A stretch of 64,000 bases of DNA from Brugia malayi. Taxonomy: Eukaryota > Nematoda > Chromadorea > Rhabditida > Onchocercidae. The DNA is taken from contig NW_025062477.1 in NCBI RefSeq assembly GCF_000002995.4, positions 6,544,649 through 6,608,648 of the forward strand, written 5' to 3'. The notes beneath the pieces were generated by a model. That model was not told the origin of the DNA, did not search any database, and saw nothing but the letters and a program-made list of their open reading frames with translations. Position 1 is the first letter of the stretch. The number at the start of each line of letters is the position of its first letter. This document shows, piece after piece, positions 53,816-64,000 of the stretch. The translations under genes and the position numbers were made by a program.

Positions 53816-54163
53816 ATGGTACTATCATTTCTTTATTCATGGAAGTACGACAATTAAAAGGATGAAAGGCCTGAATGACGTTTTATCAGTGATATCAATA
53901 ATAATTAGGAGTGGACCGAATAGCTTCGTATGCATCTGATGAATGGAAAACTGCGTACTTTAGCCATCTAGTGAGCTAGAAAGAGATGTTTGACCTGTGA
54001 TCCCATTTACAAAACAATGTCTAGTGGGCATTACAGGAGTTAGCGGACCTAGTTAGTGCTTTACCTCTCTCTCTCTCTCCCTCTCATTATTGACCTCTTT
54101 AAGTGCAGCTTTAAAGAGATGTGGATGCTAGCCCTTTTCTGTTTTGAACGGATCCATCCACAT

Positions 54164-54206
54164 TTGCACAAACCATATGCATGCATCTGTATCTCTTCCC
54201 TTCCAT
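54164..54206. repeat. Dispersed 45-base repeat, copy 2
   Basis: Begins ttgcacaaaccatatgcatg, related to 53770-53815 about 390 bases upstream. Both share the core ccatatgcatgcat and a following tctcttcc. Confidence 0.7.
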
Positions 54207-54616
54207 TATTCTGTAAATGAGCAGCATAATAATTTGCATATCGGAGCATTGTATGCAAATGTGCATGATTAATGGCAAATTGAATTTTACTGCTTGAAGT
54301 AAGTAGTAAATAATAGCAAGGTTGGATTAGGTTGTAGCAATTTTTTAATCGTAATGCGTTATCCTAATGTGACGTCATAGTTGTGACAGTGAATCAGTGC
54401 CGATATATATTTGCAGGATGGTACAGTTGTTGTTCCATTGCTCATTATCGTTGGTATCATTGACAGTATCATCATTATCAGAATCGTTTCCTGCTCCTTT
54501 CACAGCTTTTTTCCATTGCACACTAAAGTCGTCTAACTATTGCTTAACGAACAGTAACAACATCAACAACAACTTTACTATTATCTCTTCAACAACCATC
54601 AGTTGCAATAATTAGT

Positions 54617-54619
54617 CAG
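54617..54619 (+). promoter_or_regulatory. larp-5: Possible leader acceptor of larp-5
   Basis: attagtcag ends at 54619, 25 bases before the proposed ATG at 54645. It is a weaker acceptor than those of atp-1 or the EB-like gene. Confidence 0.3.
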
Positions 54620-54623
54620 CAAC

Positions 54624-54661
54624 ATGTCAACTATGCCATGAAGAATGGCTGTCATCAATGA
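54624..54661 (+). other. Upstream ORFs before and across the larp-5 start
   Basis: Two short frames precede the start: ATG 54624 to TGA 54641 (5 codons, with a second in-frame ATG at 54633) and ATG 54638 to TGA 54661, which overlaps the main ATG at 54645 in another frame. If present in the mRNA they would tend to reduce initiation at the main start. Confidence 0.5.
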
Positions 54662-57600
54662 GCAAGGAGAACCGGGCGCATTCTTCATGTGCACCGAAAC
54701 ATCGCCTCGTTGCTATATCATCCAAAGGGTTTGACATTCCGTTATATGTTTATTTTCCTTTCATCAAATATGCATTTCTAGAGATATGACTCTGTGTCTC
54801 TTTAGTATTAGATTTGGGTATATTGTCCATTATCCATGTTATGCTTCTCGTTCACCTGGAACTGTTGCGATGTAATTGTGGAATTATTTTAGACAAGAAT
54901 ATACATGTAAGATCATGGTACTCCATTCATATTTCCTAAAATTACTGCAGTTAGCTGCAACATGGAACCTTCATTTTCTTTTTTTTACTGTCGTAAGTCA
55001 GAAAAAATAAAAAATGTAAATGAAATAGGAAAGAAAAATCTTTATCTATATTTTATTTAGATAAAAAGTTTGATGACCATAGTAGTTATGAGTTATGAGT
55101 CATTTAACAAAATTAGCAAAGTCAAATCACCTTTAATATCCTTAGTTCCTAATTTATGGATATAGATGTTAAGAATGATACCATTACGCTAGATAGGACT
55201 CCAGATATGACCTGAAATTATATAATCAGTGATATTAAAATGTGACTACTTTTTTATCTTCAGCTTTTTTTGGATTTTGTTGACAGTTTTCCTGTATCTC
55301 CATTTCTTGCCTTATACACCGTTTTGCAGATATAATATCTTTTTCTTTAAGATTTGAATTTAATTTTGGTCATTTCTTACGCATATTCGAATTTGTGTAG
55401 GCTTCTTATTTTTGGGAATTAAAAGTAGCGTAGTGATTTAAGATGAGTTCGAATCCTCTCCAGTGCCGGCTTGTGAAAACTAAAAAAAGTATATTCTTTC
55501 ATTTGATCGTCAGGATAATATTACATTCTCATTGTTATTGTTTAACCGGATATTAAAGATGACTTGTTTTACTTTACTCTTTAAGATGTGATAACAAGTA
55601 GTTTATATCCTATTATCAACTGGGAAGTAGAAAATAGAAGTTGAGTTCCATTAAATCTACTATGACAATAATAATTTTCTCGAAACAAAGGTTTTACTGA
55701 AGTTTATGATATTTTAGGAGAATATCTAAGTCTCTGGTGAACAGGTATTAAGAAAGCATAACTACACTTATTAAATGTTTTAGATATTTCTTGAATTGTT
55801 GTGAGAACAGTTTGCAATTGTCAGTTGAAAAGTTACTCTGCACCTTGAAAGGTGCAAATTAGCCAACTTTCAGTAAGGTAGCTTCCCATCTCATTTTATA
55901 ATAGAAATTAAAATAGTAATATAAGGTTTTTTAGTGAGCAGTTCATCTTCTCTAAGTTCCACTCGATGTTGTTAAAATAGAGAGTGTTAAATGATTTATA
56001 TTGAAATATCTTTAACATGTCAATTTTACTGAAGTATTTCTGTAGGTTGAATGATACGATTATGGTTTTACATGATTGGTTATAATTTTAGGTGAATTCT
56101 AGCAGTATTGACCGGATGTTAGATGATATGATGGTGCCATCTGGTGAGTGCGACACACCTCCTACGCCAATGTTACCGTGGTGGTTTACAGCGGAATGTG
56201 AGAATCAACTCTTAGCTGCATCGGATCCGCCTGTTATTCAGATGCCGACCAGCATGTCTACAACTCTTTCTGTGCCACCACCACCACCGCCACCACCTCC
56301 ACCATCAGTAGCAGTAGTAACTCCACCGGCTCAGCGAGTAATTTCTACCGCCGTATCTCAGTCTCCAGAACAAATAAAGCAACAACTCAAAGCTCAGCTA
56401 GAATATTATTTTTCAAGGTAAGTTGTTTACCATTATAAGATCAGAGGAACGGTTAATAAATCACTTAGATTACTTCATAAATGCGTCAAAGTTATTATGA
56501 AAAATTCAACTGCTCGAGATTCCATTTTCAGAGAAAATCTAATGACTGATAGATTTCTACGGTGTCAAATGGACAACGATCAGTACGTACCTATACGAAT
56601 CATTGCTGGCTTTCCAAAAGTCAAACGACTCACCAGTGATTACAATCTGGTTGTGAAAGTGCTACGAGGTTTCTTTGTGATCATCGATACTGTCGTGTTC
56701 GGGTCGATGCCCTTTATAATGATACTGAAATATGCTTTCTAGCAGGATTCTATTATATCGCTTATGCATGAGAATTAATGAAAATTGATATTTAAAAAGC
56801 ACCTCTTTCTTTTTTTTTTTCATGTGCCATCTTAGTGAGTAGTTCTGCTAAGTCACTGAAACATAATTAATTACAAGTAGCCACTAAATACTCATTCGGA
56901 TTCTGTTATATTAATTGTTTGCAGAATCATCTCAGGTGCAAGTCGACGAAAAAGGACAACGGGTACGAGCCGTTTCAAAGCGATGCACTATTATCCTGCG
57001 TGAAATACCTGAATCCACCGATGAGAAGGTACTTATGTTTTTTTTAATACACAATCTATCTGTTGCAGTACGTTAGGCAACTACACCAATTTGGTTGACA
57101 TTTTGTCCTTTCTACGATAAGTTATTGACTTGTGCTCTGTGATCTCCCGGTATTACTTTTCTTTTAAATTCAATATTTTTAGTTTCTATTTTATAAGTAG
57201 TGTACAAAATTGTTTTACCATTTTCGGTGCTCTATGTTATGGGAATATGAAATAGTGATGGAAATGGCAGATTATGATACAAAATCGGTCTTTTATCCAG
57301 TGTTTAAACCCGATAAACTGCTATAAAATCAAAGAAGAATATGCAAAAGGAATTCTGATGGTTTTTCTCAAAATCAGTGGAAGGCAAAAGGGTGTACTGA
57401 AAGTCATAACGCTGTAAGCACTTCAGGAGGTAGCATCAATGTTCGCTGGTGGACCACCATATTTAAGCCTGCAATATGGCCTGAATAATAGCTGGTATGT
57501 AACGTTCGAATCGGAAGAAGCTACGGAGCGTGCATTCTTGCATTTGCAGAATCTAGGCAAAACTTTCAACAACAAACCGATCTGTGTAAGTATGTCACAG

Positions 57601-59917
57601 TTCTTGTTTTGATGGCAACTTTTATTTAAAAATTTTATGCCTCTTAGGTTCTTTGGCTGTTCCTCCATGTTCTGTAGCAGAATACTAACAAACAGATTTG
57701 TAGAATATTGTAGTTTAAATGTAAATGGTATTAAGGTGATGCATATGTCGGTGTGTTCTTAAAAGTGATATTTTGTTTTATAAATCAGAGAGCTCCGAAA
57801 TTTAAAGTAATCCCGAAATGTAAGTAGTAGAAAAAATCCATCAAAAGATAACAGGCTTACTGTTTCATTCAATCGTAATGTGTACACTTCTGCGTGGTTT
57901 CATGATTATGTTATAATCTATCACATTCATATATACTATTTGATATACATCATACAGCATCTGTTTTGGAAGAATTAAAATAATAAGTTGATGAATAAAT
58001 TAATAATTCATTAGGATTTTAATTCCGAAGTAGTTTATAACCATTAGTTACCTGATTAGATCATGCTTCATTAGTTTTAGGCACGAATAAAAACAGGTGG
58101 TGCACCATATTCAGAACCATTGAATCTGATTCCGGATCGATCTCCGTCTGCTGTGCCGTCGGAAATTTCAGGCGACGCTACTGTATCCGTTCCCATCGTG
58201 CCTGCTCCTTCACCATGTTCATCTGGTATTTGTCGATGTTTTCTATTTATTTTTTAAACTTCATTTCCTGTACGATGGAAATAAAGTTAACTAGCTCTTT
58301 ATTGTTACAGACACGTTCGATTTGGGTCAAATCCTGGCCAGTTACGGGTACGTACCATGTGCAACTTTCAAGCCTGGTACGACGGTTGTTCATATCACCT
58401 CTACTGTCGGTGCAACCGCTAACAGAAATGCCAACCACCATCGATTGAGAGGTGCTTGCTCTGCTGGACTGAATAATTCGAATTTTCGAGGTTTGTTCTG
58501 TTTTCCATTACTGATTTCTGTCGATGTTTTAAGTGTTTTTTTGATATACAGTTTTATGATTAATCATATCTACCATATGTGTATTTTCAGGTTCCAATTC
58601 CAGAGCACGAGGTGCTTTCGTATATAATCAGCGAGTCTGCACCAGCGATCATCGTGATTTCAGTAATTATCAGCACGGAGGAGGCCGACGGAGCAAAAAC
58701 CATGGTGACACTCATCGTGATGGTTATCGGGATAGAAACAACGATTCTCTAACTTTTGTTCGTCCTAGAGGCCGACAGAATCGACTTAATTTTTATTCTG
58801 GTCAGTTTCTCATTTCTTGCTTACTTATTTATGGTTTTATTGTAAAACTATCATGGGAGTGTATTTGATTATTGTAGGTACTGTGCGAAGTGGGACACCA
58901 GTTGAATCACAAAAGACTAATCAAAGCGATAATATACAACACCGCTACGACTACGATCAATCAAGCGGCCGGTAACGCTTTGCATATTAGGTGGTATCAC
59001 TTTGAAGAATTGTTGGAAAGATACTTCAAGGATTTTCATTCTTGGATAAGGTTCTTAATCACGAATGATGTTGCATTGTTTGGTGTTCGTATTTGTCGCC
59101 TTATTTTGAACTGTTTGTTTTTAGGAGTGTGCAGACACGGCAACAACGGCGTAAGCAGAGAGATATGCCACTGTCTGGAATTTCATCGGGAAATAATAAA
59201 AGTGTAATATGTCCTCCAATAATTTGCCTACCGCCAGAAGGAGGCAGGAAAAGTGACGAGCAGCAGTGTTGTTCAAAAACAGCTAGCGATGTTGATTCCA
59301 AAATAGAAAGAAGCAGTTCTCGTAAAACTGTCGATATGGAATATAGCTTTGAAGAGGTTATATCATTTATTAAGGTAATAGAGCAGTATGGAGCAGCGTC
59401 ACTAGCGTAGCATTACTATAGTTGGTTAAATTTTTTGTCCACAGTGCACCATATAAACAAATGACATTAAGCGCTTCAGGGTGCGTTTCCTTGTCTTTCT
59501 GAAGAAGTATCTCCGGTAGCGGATGTGAAAGAATCAAAATCGCGGAGTAAACCATCATTCAGTTCGGTAGCTGCCGGTAGGAGAGAAGAAAGGAAGGAAG
59601 CGAAAGAAAGAAAAAGTTATGCACAGACGCTGAAGCAAAATAATGGGTAGGTCAGATCTTTCCTTTTCAGATATACATCAGATCATGAGATAAAGTCCCG
59701 AAAGCCCCCAAAGAAAGTGGAGCATTCTTTGATTTAAAGGTTACGTAATAAACTGAAAACAGCAGAGTAGTTTTATTGAAGTATTTTTCTTCTGGATCGG
59801 ATCCTATTGTTATACATTCCCTACCTGAGAGACAAAAGATAAAATGTGATAGAGCCTTTTATTCCCGAACTTCTTATTTTTTATAAATAAATTTTCAGAT
59901 TGCTACAGTCATCTTAA
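54645..59917 (+). CDS. larp-5: La-related protein 4 family (LARP-5), La motif plus RRM
   Basis: Cytoplasmic RNA-binding protein of the LARP4/4B family, which binds poly(A)/mRNA with PABP and stabilises or activates mRNAs. Exons: 54645-54728, 56092-56417, 56532-56668, 56925-57028, 57427-57585, 58081-58225, 58311-58490, 58591-58800, 58878-58971, 59125-59356, 59480-59646, 59899-59917; 618 residues. An 11-proline run (about residue 92) precedes the La motif (about 128-200): LKAQLEYYFSRENLMTDRFL, QMDNDQYVPIRIIAGFPKVK, YNLVVKVLR. The linker SSQVQVDEKGQRVRAVSKR is diagnostic for LARP4. The RRM-like part (about 205-275) has CTIILREIPEST and NNSWYVTFESEEATERAFL. The C-terminal half is low complexity, RG/His-rich, then a charged KERKSYAQTLKQ. 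Exon 1 (MAVINEQGEPGAFF) is inferred from phase. If the donor at 59647 is not used the protein stops at TAG 59648-59650; spliced, it ends LLQSS. Family call is very secure. Confidence 0.92.
55426..55456 (+). other. tRNA-like relic (A-box and B-box motifs)
   Basis: tagcgtagtgatttaag (55426-55442) resembles a Pol III A box and agttcgaatcc (55446-55456) a B box, but only a few bases separate them and no cloverleaf stems form. It lies in the first intron of larp-5. It is probably a degenerate tRNA or tRNA-derived SINE fragment, or chance. Confidence 0.25.
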
Positions 59918-62900
59918 ACATTCCTGTGTTGGTACATTCTGTGTACTAGCAATGCTCTCATCTTTTGCAGAGAGAGTCGTTTCACTCATTTTTATTACAT
60001 TTTTTCATCCAGTCTTTCTGGGAGATCGGTTTTTCGGGGTAAAAATGGCAATTTCTTGTAGCGAACATAATTTTTATGTGTTGCAATTACTGCTCGCCTC
60101 CTTTACGGTGAACTTGGACATTTTCGACTCATCCGCAGGAGTTCTTAGCAGAAGTGAATTCCTTTTTCGCAAAATGAGGAATTTTTAGAGGTTAACATGG
60201 GGAAGTATGCGTTATTCAATACTTCGAAGTACTTGATTCTGTGACAAAGGGTTTGGATTAGCCAGTAACAAGGAGGCGCGTAGTGAGCTTTGAAACTGAT
60301 GTTATTCAAATTTTAAGTGAAGATACAAGTAAGCAATAAATCAGAATTGTCCTCAGCGTTTCTATAGTTTTCAACTGCTGACGTTTTACGCTGTTATAGG
60401 ATACAAGCGATGTAGTTGTGGCTTTTATTAAGGTGTAAAATACTAACAAGGGAAACATCAACATCAGTAAATGAGGTAGTTAAATCTGCAGTTATTGCCA
60501 GAAAGTTGCTTTCTTTTTTTAATCCGCGCTATTTTTACTACATCTCTAAGCCATTTAGGTTATTTTGATTGGAAATGAAGATTTGGAAACTGTAAATCTT
60601 ATATATTCGTATCTGACCAGGGAAATAGAGGTGCGAAGTAGGATCATCTTCCATCTCTTTGTTGTGACTTAAGTACTCGTATTATATTTGTATTTATTGT
60701 ATAATGTATTACTGTTTGTTTATGTACGCATAAAATTGACAGTTACCTTTAGCGAAGATGTAATGATTTCTATTATATGCCGATAATTATCTGAATAGCT
60801 AGCTATCTCTCCTTGTATATATTATTTCATACGCGGTCAAAACTTTTAATGTGATTGATAATTTTTTTATGTTACCGTCTCATGTAGTCTAGTATCGATC
60901 ATACATGTGATGATTTTTTGCGTTTTGTTTCATAACCATATTTGGCAAGATCGGGATACTTTTTACTTCTTTTCTATGATTTCCGCTTCTTGTTTCTCTC
61001 TATTCTTTCTACTTATACTTTTCTTTATCCGAAATATTAGCGGCTAAAAGAGTTTTTGGTTTTTCATTGTGTTATATGACGAGTAACTAGGACACCTTGG
61101 GTAAGAAGGACTTTCTTGAGGAAGTATGGACCATATTGCTTCAAGAATAACCAAACTGTGGTAATGATGCCAGAAATTCGAAGATTGAAGATGAAGTATT
61201 TTTATGATTCTGGAAGACATTAGACCAATACAAAGATGTCTGACTTGATCCATTTCGAGAGTCATAGTATTTCTGATTACAACATGTAGTTTGGATTGGG
61301 AAGAATTTTTACATTGCGATCCAACCGCTTTATTATTTATCGTTTCAGTCAATGTTATGTAGTTATTTAGTGATTCATCAGTGAGGGATAAAACAGGGTT
61401 AGAGTTTATGAGCACATTACATCACGTTCTGCTAGCAGTCTCACAGCAAACGTGGATATGTGTTCCCTGCAACATTTTATATAATCTGTGGATTATATTG
61501 TGTGTTTCCAGATTGCTGACTTTGCTTCCATTTGTTCTTCTTAGAGGTTGGCTTTCAATGCTTCTTGTCAGTTTTTTCGAAAACTTAATGACCACTAAAA
61601 AAAAATCAAGAGGAGATCGATGGACTGAACAAAAAATCGCGAAATTATCTGAAAACTAGAATTGGGGACTCGCTATCACACGAAACTCATATTTAAAATA
61701 CTGTAAATCTAATTTCTTTGGCGACAACTTATTTTCCCACAAAAGTTCCAGTTTTAATTATTTCCAGTTTGTCTTAAAGTCGAACTTCTTAGTGTCTAAA
61801 CTGGATACATGTTTGTATTTCCCATCTTCGCGAAGAAATCCCTTTCTCCAAGCTTTCCATCTATCTGCTCCAAGCATAAGCTAATGTGGTCAACTCTAAA
61901 TGACGTATAATTTATTGTGTTCGATAAAAGTACAAAGTATCATTTGCATTTGAGGAAATGATATCCTAAAGTAGCTGACAGGAAGTTTCAAACTGCAATC
62001 TGCCTTCCTATTATAAACCTTTAATTCTGTCATTACGGAGATTTAACAACGCCCCAACAGCATGTCGGTTAAATGTAAACAAAATTAGCTATTCCCGACG
62101 TGCTGTCCACAATAGTGCTAAATGCGTAAAATATCAAACTACCAAAAGGAAATATCAGTGGTTAGAAATATAATACAAATCAAAGCTTCCCGCAAGTGAG
62201 AATTACTGCAATCAGACCTGTCAAAGTCCACTTCTGATTACCCTACAACAGGTAAAACTCGACCTTTCAAAGGTAAATACAATCGGGTTTTCCCCTGAGA
62301 TTCCTGTGTAATGCGATGCATGGAGTTGTCGGCCATGTCATAAAGGTAGGGCTTCGACGGTCGATAACGCATTACTAGTCTGAAATGCAATACAGGGGCG
62401 GAAAGATGAGAATTGTACATAAATAACGTAAGAATAGCAATCAAAGTCGTAATTGTAAACATAACCACAATAATCATAATAATGATAGTAATAATAAGTA
62501 ATATAATAATAATAGATAATAATAACAACAAGAACAATGAATTCATATGCAATAGGAACCCTGTTTTTATAGCGGAGAAAAAAGCCACTGCCATTTCCGT
62601 CGTGAAATACAACTATGCTTTCCGTTCATTAGAACTGGATATCATGCAAAATAACTGTGTCCTACCGATTAAAATATGTTTTGATTTGTTTTATAAATAG
62701 TAGAGGACTATGAAACAACGAAATTATCTTATCTATATTTGTCAAATTGACATGAAGCACATTCTTCCTCCGAAATAGGCTTACATGGCCCCCATATAAT
62801 CCTATTAGAATGCTAAACGAAGATCATATGGACATGCTAAGTCTCACGACAAAAGGCGGTACTAACTATACACAATACGTTATTAGAAAATAAAGAGCAA

Positions 62901-63327
62901 TTAGCGCACTGAATGATGATTGCATCAGAAAAAAGTTTAAGGCAAACTTTGAAGACCGTGTACCAACGACGATTAGAACGAGGAAAAGCGTATAACTAAG
63001 GCTAAGAACAAAGCAACAGCATTTTTTCAACTCTCAAATGTTTCTGGTCGCTCCAACGCTAATATTGGTTATTTCATCCTGTTGTTTCACTTATATTCCT
63101 TCGTGTCGTTCCTTATGGATTAGAAAACGTGTATGTCCGATCTTCATCACGTAACAATCTGACCTATTTCGTTTCGCGACGCTTTTGCGATGTGAAGGTA
63201 TAGCGCTACAAAGAGCGAATGACTATTCAGTAAGAGTGTGGTTTATCTTGCAAAGGAAATTTTTTAGATCCCGAACTAACGAAAAATAGATGCCGACAGC
63301 CTAGAGTGGTAAATATACAAAAAGGGG
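59918..63327. other. Convergent intergenic region larp-5 / right-edge gene
   Basis: About 3.4 kb. Holds the larp-5 3' UTR and that of the minus-strand gene. Open frames at 59952-60188, 61044-61659 and 62238-62700 lack homology, splice context or non-random composition; those near 62.5 kb come from an ATA-rich microsatellite. Confidence 0.55.
62463..62535. repeat. ATA-rich microsatellite
   Basis: Interrupted ata/aat trinucleotide repeat. It encodes Ile/Met/Asn-rich spurious frames on both strands. Confidence 0.85.
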
Positions 63328-64000
63328 CTACTGGCAAATAAGAGGAGTGGTCTGCTGCTCCTTCGGTACCTGATTTAACATTGACCGAGATCTTTCAGCA
63401 GCAGCAGCAGCAGCAGTAGCATCCATATCATTCTCTGAATCAGTATCACGACCGCTCAATGCACCACCCGCAGCTGGTCCAGACAGTGAAGACGGAGTAC
63501 CAGGGGTTCCTGGTGTCGTCGAGGAAACCACTCCGACTGGTGAAGATGCCTAAATATGTACGCGAAAACAAATGGGTAGTGGTGGCAGCCTAACTTTCCC
63601 GATGGCACCCCCTGCTAATCCGGAATTCTTCCCTCTTCTGTCCTTTGGAGGGATTTTATTACAATTTCAATGAAAAAAAGCAAATGCATATTACTGCCAG
63701 CCTTCGATATACCAGCTTACTATCGTGAAAAGACACAAAGAGTGAATATCTAGGCTCCAAAATTATCCTTCATCTTTTCACTAATAACTAATAATAATAT
63801 ACGAATAAAAGTAATGCTAAGAAAGAAACAATAACAAACGCTTTATGTGTTCCCATCTGCATATTAAAATAAATATACTTATGGCATCCACAAATTCATT
63901 TCATCCACACTCAACTAATCTAAACACAAGAGCATCAAAAATGAATGAAGAATTAAAGATCAGCTTACCTCGCGATACCAAAGACATCTTTTTTTCCTTT
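63328..64000 (-). CDS. C-terminal part of an unidentified protein, cut by the window edge
   Basis: Two minus-strand exons fit together: one entering from the right edge to a donor at 63969 (exon end 63970), coding KGKKDVFGIAR, and the last exon 63550-63328. The phases agree (AG|G across the join) and the last exon ends at TAG 63328-63330. The visible C-terminus is Ser/Thr/Pro/Gly-rich (TTPGTPGTPSSLSGPAAGG), then acidic (SGRDTDSENDMD), then an alanine run coded by a GCN repeat (63395-63419), and ends NQVPKEQQTTPLICQ. It looks like a disordered tail with possible phosphorylation sites. I do not recognise the family; the folded part must lie to the right of the window. Confidence 0.65.
63395..63419 (-). 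repeat. Coding GCN (poly-alanine) repeat
   Basis: cagcagcagcagcagcag on the plus strand reads as GCT/GCA alanine codons in the last exon of the right-edge gene. Prone to length polymorphism. Confidence 0.8.

Larger units (their letters stand above)
49368..54644. other. Divergent intergenic region sol-1 / larp-5
   Basis: 5.3 kb without a convincing gene. Contents: possible non-coding or 5' exon material of sol-1 around 49555-49600 (minus-strand donor gtgagt at 49552-49557); TG microsatellite 49717-49782; 30-base tandem repeat 49993-50045; GA-rich tract 52144-52200; a GC-richer block of about 52.13-53.86 kb with overlapping frames on both strands; TATGCA-type alternating sequence around 53220-53400; a pair of related 45-base repeats. 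The frames here (up to 208 codons) are low complexity or overlap equally long antisense frames. Confidence 0.55.

Noticed and set aside
53231..53857. 208-codon plus-strand open frame, the longest in the window
   Set aside because: The first third comes from TATGCA/TATGTA alternating repeats (Tyr/Cys/Met-rich), it overlaps a 110-codon antisense frame, and it has no domain, good signal peptide context or splice support.
61044..61659. Minus 123-codon and plus 92-codon frames
   Set aside because: Overlap head to head with no splice sites in phase, no domains, and composition typical of chance frames in AT-rich DNA.
62238..62700. Two frames of 95-124 codons on opposite strands
   Set aside because: Ile/Met/Asn-rich products of an ATA-type microsatellite; no start context or homology.

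Overview
The window is nuclear DNA of a nematode, most likely a spirurid/filarial-type (clade III) worm. It is AT-rich, and its genes are split into many short exons by GT..AG introns of roughly 60-800 bases with T-rich TTTCAG acceptors. The proteins match nematode genes closely: RAB-8, UNC-94 tropomodulin, NAB-1 neurabin, a SOL-1-type CUB protein, LARP-5 and mitochondrial ATP-1. Several starts sit just downstream of a TTTCAG-type acceptor, as expected for SL1 trans-splicing. The clade assignment is an inference. I saw no prokaryotic operon, rRNA, intact tRNA, CRISPR array or intact transposon.

Ten protein genes strictly alternate in strand. (1) The 3' part of an hnRNP R/Q (HRP-2) gene, + (1185-3520). 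(2) atp-1, mitochondrial ATP synthase alpha, - (5734-8971). (3) rab-8, + (10348-11915). (4) unc-94 tropomodulin, - (14186-17974). (5) nab-1 neurabin, + (24896-32941). (6) A dual-GAF, PDE10A-like cyclic nucleotide phosphodiesterase, - (34192-39893). (7) A secreted cysteine-rich EB-like protein, + (41675-43868). (8) A sol-1-type four-CUB membrane protein, - (44191-49367). (9) larp-5 (LARP4/La-motif), + (54645-59917). (10) The 3' end of an unidentified gene, - (63328 to the right edge). Each intergenic stretch is therefore either convergent or divergent. Exon models were built by hand from reading frame, splice-site and phase agreement; all joins keep frame across each gene.

Functional themes are neuronal and muscle biology: tropomodulin and neurabin share one head-to-head intergenic region of 6.9 kb, RAB-8 handles polarized membrane traffic, SOL-1 proteins are auxiliary subunits of glutamate receptors, and PDE10-type enzymes degrade cyclic nucleotides. 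Two are RNA regulators (HRP-2, LARP-5) and one is a mitochondrial housekeeping enzyme.

The most interesting observations are these. The sol-1-like gene has a phase-compatible internal alternative first exon with its own signal peptide, which would give a two-CUB isoform. The same gene has an exact 110-base duplication plus an 18-base-arm palindrome that duplicates a splice acceptor and creates a potential poison exon. The phosphodiesterase has a shortened GAF-A. hrp-2 has a composite terminal exon with its own poly(A) signal. larp-5 has overlapping upstream ORFs. A perfect 19-base-arm hairpin lies in the last nab-1 intron. No wholly new multi-gene system was evident.
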